From Phoenix dactylifera (taxonomy: Eukaryota; Streptophyta; Magnoliopsida; Arecales; Arecaceae), in assembly GCF_009389715.1 (NCBI RefSeq), contig NC_052397.1, positions 15,820,129-15,884,128 of the forward strand: 64,000 nt of DNA. Direction: 5' to 3'. This document shows positions 58,661-64,000 of the stretch, one piece after another. The notes beneath the pieces were generated by a model, which was not told the DNA's origin, ran no database searches, and saw only the letters and a program-made list of their open reading frames with translations. The first letter of the stretch is position 1. Each line of letters begins with the position of its first letter. The translations under genes and the position numbers were made by a program.

Positions 58661-59111
58661 GGGCTCGTTTGGTTCGCGGGAAGCATTTTCCCTTCTAAAA
58701 ATATGATTTCTGAGAAGCAGATTTTTGGAAAGATGATGCCTGGGAAAGTACTTTCGACATGTTTGGTTGACCATAGGAGAGTGACAGACTACTTATGTTT
58801 GGTTGACCATCCACTTTTCTAAAAAAATTATATGTAATTCCTATTATACCCTTAATAAAAATAAGATCTTTAATGTTGAAGGGCTTTTGGGAAAAAAAAT
58901 AAAAATAGAGTGATCTCGGCTCACAGAAAAGTAACTTTTCTATATTTCTCATGGAAAAGATTTTTTCATTAAACGTAGGAATTATATTTCCATAGAAATA
59001 CAACTTTTCCATCTCTCTTCTTTGAAAACTCCAACCAAATGAAAGGCATCTCATTACTTTTTCATTGGCCACATTTTTTCTCTTTTCTTTTCCCATGAAC
59101 CAAATGAGCCC
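58661..59111. mobile_element. MITE, PIF/Harbinger (Tourist)-like, copy 2
   Basis: 451 bp, same family as 16438-16918. It begins GGGCTCGTTTGGTTCGCGGG and ends AACCAAATGAGCCC. The 3-bp duplication TTA is at 58658-58660 and 59112-59114. Its right terminus and interior have lost several C/G bases relative to copy 1 (CGCGAACC to CATGAACC), so this copy is more decayed. Confidence 0.9.
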
Positions 59112-59114
59112 TTA

Positions 59115-60297
59115 ATATTTTGGAAGTATCCTCCCGTGACATCTCGAGGGTGAGCTTTTAGCTATCCATCCGCATCCATCTCATCTTTCTTCCTTGGCTT
59201 TCCAATGATTTCCTTCTCACGAGGACCAATCCAAACGACCTGGACCTCTTTCTTGGGATAAACAAAATTGTGATGGAGATTCAGGAAAAGTAACATAGAG
59301 AGTAGCAAACTCCTCACAGATCTGAAGCATGTCCCAAGTATGATAAACAAATAAACAACACAATCGAGTATGATTCCACAAGATCCCAGTAAATAAATCT
59401 TTGCTTCTCATTCCCTCTCCAAATCGCTTGTTTAGAACTAAAATATGAGAGAAGCGAAATGAGAGTCCAATTAGTTGTACCACCGACCAGATTACACTCT
59501 AATGGTCCATGTCTCTGTAACTAAACTTTGCCGAGCAGACAAAGGGCTCTCATTGGCTGTCAGGCTAGCCATCTTGTTCAGTCCTGACATCTCTTATCAA
59601 TGTTGGAAGAGCTATTGCTGCACAACAGGGTGATAAGACAGGTACGGTGTACCTGGCTGCAATTGCTGACCTTTGTTCAGAAAAATCCAATTGATGCCTT
59701 CTCAAGCATGCCTCACATTACCTAGCGTAAAGGGTGCAAGTTCACCTTTACGTACTGATCATCCCTAAGATAAGTTTAGCTTTTTTATTTTTTTTATAGC
59801 TTTGAGCTTCCAAGGAACTCAAATGCAAAATATGTATCTAGAGACTGAGATGGGGAAGGCATTCTTACCAAACGACAAGCTCCTAAAGAGAGTTGCCATG
59901 CATTACAACACAATATCTTATGCGTTCAAAAATGCATGCAAAAGGACTCTATTGTTCTTCCCTCACTTGCATATGTCATCCAATGTATCCAAAACCAACT
60001 AAATCCCCTCAAAAAAAAAATAATAATAAAAGAGCTGTTCATTTCCCAACAAAGAAGTAGGTTCCATTCATGATCATAAATTCGCAGTATTATACAATAT
60101 ATCACCTCTCCCTCCCCAGTTCAGAGAATTCAGAGACCACACTATGTTACACATCTCATTCCAATGTTTTCTGTGAGAAAATCACCCAACTGTAGCTCTG
60201 ACCCAGACAGAGAACCCAAACTACAAGAAGTAATAAAAGTCCAAGCAATACTAAGACAACAAAAGCACTAACATGAACTGTACCAACACAGTTGACA
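59115..60297. other. NF-YB 3' side and intergenic DNA, no gene seen
   Basis: Small ORFs of 60-90 aa have no motif. The NF-YB 3' UTR must lie in the right part, since transcription runs leftward, but I see no decisive polyadenylation signal. Confidence 0.5.
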
Positions 60298-60930
60298 TCA
60301 TACCCTGCCCTGCCTTCCAAGGCCAGCTGAAGAAGAGGTAGAATTCCCACCGGCGCCGCCGCCGCCGCCGCCACCACTGCCCATACTGCCTTTCCCACCC
60401 ATTGACATCTGATGGTGATACGACGGCGGCGAGCCATACATCTGCGGCGCCATCATCATCATCCCTCCACCACCACCGTACATTCCGATACCGCTGCCAC
60501 CGCTGTTACCGATAGCGCCGCCGCTACCTCCTTCCTTGTGCTGGGGTTGCGACGAGGAGGAGCTGCCCTTCTCGCCCTCCATCTCCCGGAACTTCTGGAG
60601 GTAGGCCTTGAGGGGCTCGACGTACTCCTCGAAGCCGAGGGTGGTCATGGCCCAGAGAAGGTCGTCGCCGTTGATGGTCTTGCGCTTCTCCCGCTGGCAC
60701 TTGTCGGAGGCCTCGCCGGTGATGAAGCTGATGAACTCGGAGACGCACTCCTGGACCGTCTCCTTGGCGTCCTTGGAGATCTTGGCGTTCGCCGGGAGGG
60801 CCTTCTTCATGATCCGGCTCACGTTCGCGATCGGCAGGAAGCGATCCTGCTCCCTCGGCGACGAGAACTCGCTGCTCCCCGCCGCATTGCTGTTGTTCGG
60901 CCCTCCCGACTCGTTATCCGAATCCGCCAT
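60298..60930 (-). CDS. NF-YB: Nuclear transcription factor Y subunit B (non-LEC1 type)
   Basis: A single-exon, 210-aa protein starting at ATG 60928-60930 ([10 protein letters not shown]). Residues 27-121 are the histone-fold core: [18 protein letters not shown], then [37 protein letters not shown] and [19 protein letters not shown]. In this family it pairs with NF-YC, and the dimer recruits NF-YA to bind CCAAT boxes in nuclear promoters. The residue after KIS is Lys, whereas LEC1-type embryo regulators have Asp there, so this is an ordinary NF-YB of the broadly expressed group. The tail (122-210) is low complexity: Ser run, Gly runs, a MMMM patch and a Gly-rich end. The gene is complete, GC-rich and close to the family's usual length. 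Confidence 0.97.
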   Translation of the reverse strand: MADSDNESGGPNNSNAAGSSEFSSPREQDRFLPIANVSRIMKKALPANAKISKDAKETVQECVSEFISFITGEASDKCQREKRKTINGDDLLWAMTTLGFEEYVEPLKAYLQKFREMEGEKGSSSSSQPQHKEGGSGGAIGNSGGSGIGMYGGGGGMMMMAPQMYGSPPSYHHQMSMGGKGSMGSGGGGGGGAGGNSTSSSAGLGRQGRV

Positions 60931-61446
60931 CAATCAAGATCCAATCTTTATGCTAAATTCGAATCTATCTATAAATCCCCTGATCAAAATCTAGCGTTTC
61001 CGAGCTGGTCTCGAGAGAAAACGAATGAAGACTTGATAGAATTCCGGCTCTCGGAGTATAATTCTATGCGCGAATAGGAGCTGAGAGGATTCTCATGTGG
61101 ACTTATTTAGACTGGAATTAGGTATTAAAAAAAAAAAAAAAAGCGGGCTTTTGAGGTTTATGGATGGAAATCCCTGGAATCCAAGTCGAAGAAGAACACC
61201 TCAAGTATCCAAAGAAACAGTAAAAGGAGGTGGAAACCGGGATCGTTTCCCGCGGAATTCTAAGCGATTAGGGTTATAGAGGTTCCGATCCAGAAACAAA
61301 GAACGTTGGTATTCTTTCTCAGCGAGGATTCAAGGAACTAGGGCTTCGGTTCTTCCATTGGAACAGAGAGGACGGCGAACAACAAAAAAGATCCGATTTT
61401 TCGTAACTAGGAAAAAAAGAGAGAGAGACCTAAGGAGAGTCCATGG

Positions 61447-61481
61447 AAACCCTAGAACTCCATGGATTAGGGTTAGGGTTT
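61447..61481 (-). promoter_or_regulatory. Telo-box cluster upstream of NF-YB
   Basis: AAACCCTAG (61447-61455) and TTAGGGTTAGGGTTT (61467-61481) lie about 520-550 bases before the NF-YB ATG, with another TTAGGGTT at about 61267-61274. Such interstitial telomere-like motifs are frequent near plant transcription starts. The leader could extend this far if it holds an intron, which I cannot tell. Confidence 0.4.
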
Positions 61482-63879
61482 GGTCTCGCCGGATAAGGTG
61501 GGTCGGACGGCGAGCTGCGCTCGGAGATCCGGCGGGGGCGGAGGAGGAAGAGACGGAGCGGGGCGAGAGAGAGAGAGGAGGGGCTCCGGGGTGGGCAGGT
61601 CCGTTGGATCTTGGTCCTAATATCGCATCGAGAACGACACGTGGAAAGATGGCGGCCTCCTGTCTATCGATAAGTGTGAGCCAAGTGGCCTCACATCGGC
61701 CATCGATGAGCCGACCATGCCACTGATCTCGGTCGTCCGTGGGAGGTGGGCCCTACTTTAAAAGGCTAGACACGGCGCGAGCCTTGCACAAAGTTTAAAG
61801 ATATCATCATGTCTTTGCGCAGCAGGTCACGCTACAAATCTATGATCTCATCTGATCGATAAAATATTCTATTTTTATTTCTTTTACTTGTCTTATTTCT
61901 GATCAACCAAGATGTGAAGCAAGGAGCAAATATTATCAGGATCTTCTATAGTATTAGGCCATTAGATGATAAATGAATGCCCATGATTGCATAGACTCTG
62001 ATCATGGATCAATACGTTGATATGGATGCCTGTGATACATGTATGTGTATGAATGGGACAGATCGGGAAAGATGGACCTGAGTGGTTTAGAGACACTTCT
62101 GTTGCTATCAACTTTTTTATTTGTCGTCCAATAGATCTACATGTTTTAATGGATCAAAAGCTTGTGCTCAATAACAAAAAAAGATAAAGACTTTCTTACA
62201 TTGAGAAGCCTTGAAAGGCATAGGAGTGCGCCTCTCATAGACGAATACCGAGTTGCGGAGTTTGCTGCGTGGGAGTATCAAATAAAGAGATGCTTAATTT
62301 TATGTGAGTTTCGTTCTGCTTGAAACCTTCGTTTACGATATTTTTTTTCTTTTAAATTTTAAGCATTCTAATTATTGCTTAGCTAACGAGGAGGCAGATT
62401 ATCACAAAAATGAGGGTCAACAAGTCTGCTCTAGCATTTTAAGGTGCACCAAATTTTAGGTATCAGCTGTCCCGAAGATTAGTGAAATCTAGTTGACTCT
62501 ATGAACACCAAGAAATTCCCAAGTTGGAGCTATGGATTTTAAAATGCAAAGTTGCATGGAGAGGTACGGAGAGTTAAAGTTTATGTTGGTTGTTTCATGG
62601 AAACAAATTTATAAAATTTATAGGTCTTTGGGTTAGGCAGGAGATGTATATACTAGTCGTTGCAGGACAGATGAAGATGGAGATAGAAGAAGAGGAGGGA
62701 AGGGAAGAGAAGAAGAGAAAACAAAGGAAAAGCACAACTCAATGTTTTACATTCTTAAATATTAATAATTCAAACTATATTCTTAACTAATATATTAATG
62801 GATTTATATAGACAATCTAGAATTTTAATAAAAGTCTGCATAGAAATAATATACTGAAATCCCTTATTAAATTGTAGTCCTAGAATCCACATAAAAATAA
62901 TTTTTCTTACTTTTTATATTAACTTATCGGAAGTGTATCGTAATTTTTTATTAGAATTGGTTTCTAGTTCCTAACCAAGTGTACAAGAACTTTTTCTGCA
63001 CAAATAATAAAAATAAAGATCGAAAACATGCTAACTGCTCAAGAATCTTGTTCATCACATGTTGCGAAGTCTAAGAACCCTACCTATATTATCTAGCAAT
63101 TACAAATCTGCTCATCGTAAAGGCTGCAGACTTCGATAAGAAAATTAGTGCACAAGGGAGCTCTGCATTAAGCACCAACGACACACAGCTTAATGCCATT
63201 AGAGACTAAGACACTACTAAGCTAATTTTGTATAAAAAGTTTTTCTTTCAATCGGAATTTGCAACGCATACTTCGGATATAAAATTTTGCACCTCGCATG
63301 GCACAACAACTCCACTGTAGATGGTCCCTACATGTTGTTAGTTGAGAAAAAAATGAGACTATTGGGTGTCAAAAAGTGGATGCATGGACTATTTTTCCTG
63401 CCTATCCTAGTTGTTGGTGCCTTGGTGGTTTGGTACTAAATTATAAAACCAATAAGTATTAAAGGTTGGGACCATTCCTTTTTGTCCTTTCCGAAGTGGG
63501 ACTTTCATTCATTAAAGTATCTTTTTACATCTTAATGCTTAAGACTTCCAATCTAAACAAACATTAATTACTCAAATAATTGATCATATTATATTGATCA
63601 ATTAAGAAGCAAAGGTCGAATTGTCGTGGTTTGGGGACCATATGGCTCTGGAAGAGTGGCAAGAGGCCATATGAGGCCAGTTCATTATAAACAATGCTCA
63701 TGGTTGTAGAAAAAGTTTCTCACCAACATTAAAATCTCTCCACACCTGTACTACAGTATCAATGCTTTCCGACATAATTTTCCATCGAATGAAGACAAGT
63801 AGTACTTAAGAGTTTTGAGAAGGTATTTGCAACAGCCACAAGCTTTATGAAATTAGTTGATATGCAATAGCATTTACAT
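61482..63879. other. Intergenic DNA, no gene seen
   Basis: The left part (to about 61750) is GC-rich with GA runs, and probably promoter or leader of NF-YB. The rest is AT-rich. A stretch at 62690-62940 reads, on the minus strand, somewhat like the Gypsy LTR of 52781-53154. Confidence 0.5.
62690..62940 (-). repeat. Possible solo LTR relic, same Gypsy family as intron 24
   Basis: The plus strand shows GA-rich sequence, then CAACTCAATG, then TAATGGATTTATATAGACAATC and CCACATAAAAATAATTTTTC. Reverse-complemented, this follows the order of the intron-24 LTR: ATGTGGACTCTAG, GATTGTCTATATAAATCCATT, TTGAGTT, then CT-rich. It is inverted relative to that relic. Confidence 0.55.
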
Positions 63880-64000
63880 AGCTTGATGGATAACTGCTGA
63901 AAGCATTTAAGTAGTAAGCCCACCTCAAGATGAGTACTCCCCTATTCCGACTTCCCTAGAGCCTCCAATAGCACAGCCGAGACAGCGACGGGTTCGATAC
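63880..64000 (+). pseudogene. Nuclear copy of plastid 23S rRNA 3' region (NUPT), cut by the window end
   Basis: From GATAACTGCTGAAAGCAT onward the sequence follows the conserved plastid 23S rRNA end: AGTAGTAAGCCCACC, AAGATGAGT, CTATTCCGACTTCCC, GAGCCTCC and AGCACAGCCGAGACAGCGACG. Compared with the conserved rRNA as I recall it, nearly all changes are C to T or G to A (CATCTAAG to CATTTAAG, CCCCGGAG to CCCTAGAG, CCGGTAG to CAATAG), which is the mark of methylcytosine decay in nuclear DNA. The last five bases diverge, so the insert may end at about 63995. It is not a functional rRNA gene. Confidence 0.82.

Noticed and set aside
60412-61077. 221-aa plus-strand ORF
   Set aside because: It is antisense to NF-YB, with Leu/Arg/His-rich composition from the GC-rich gene and no motif.
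61358-61726. 122-aa Arg-rich ORF upstream of NF-YB
   Set aside because: It arises from the GA- and GC-rich leader region and has no motif.
63880-64000. Functional rRNA gene at the window end
   Set aside because: There are many substitutions at rRNA positions that are nearly invariant, of the methylcytosine-decay type.

Overview
This is nuclear DNA from a flowering plant. The evidence is GT-AG introns (26 in one gene), Copia and Gypsy relics, L1-type LINE tails, a tRNA-derived SINE, PIF/Harbinger-like MITEs with TWA target sites, and a decayed piece of plastid 23S rRNA. The gene content and repeat style fit a monocot, perhaps a palm, but the organism is inferred and not shown by the sequence.

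Positions 1-31.4 kb hold a cluster of cytosolic sulfotransferase (SOT) genes. SOT-A (10135-11163, +) and SOT-B (14316-15386, -) are close paralogues arranged tail to tail. SOT-C (18776-19849, -) and SOT-D (27579-28610, -) are more distant members. A 3'-terminal SOT fragment lies at about 29290. The cluster sits in a mosaic of duplicated blocks. Segments near 1-290, 1309-9490 and 11049-12375 reappear in the same order and orientation near 16925-17590, 21294-23445 and 29290-30655, which suggests an old tandem segmental duplication of roughly 12-14 kb. Later insertions decorate one copy or the other: a 5.6-kb Copia element and an 0.85-kb GC-rich insert in the left copy, and a SINE and LINEs in the right copy. 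Because the other copy keeps the empty site, several insertions can be placed exactly.

Positions 31.8-54.7 kb are one gene on the + strand. I rebuilt it as 27 exons coding for 1229 aa with every splice junction in phase. It encodes a ubiquitin-like-domain DExH helicase of the HRQ1 (RecQ4-like/MrfA-like) family. Its introns carry a 2.1-kb foldback element with a captured GC-rich segment, a TGG/TGA-rich tract and an internally deleted Gypsy relic.

Positions 54.7-64 kb are mostly gene-poor, with LINE and MITE relics. An intact single-exon NF-YB (CCAAT-binding, non-LEC1 type) gene lies on the - strand at 60298-60930, with telo-box motifs in its leader or promoter. The window ends inside a degraded nuclear copy of the plastid 23S rRNA 3' region.

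The genes do not form a pathway. The SOTs probably sulfate small phenolic, steroid or hormone-like molecules using PAPS, HRQ1 acts in DNA repair, and NF-YB acts in transcription. I found no bacterial-type system, CRISPR array or clearly new protein family. The most interesting material is structural: duplication history, empty sites, an apparently lost start codon, a convergent paralogue pair and the foldback element.
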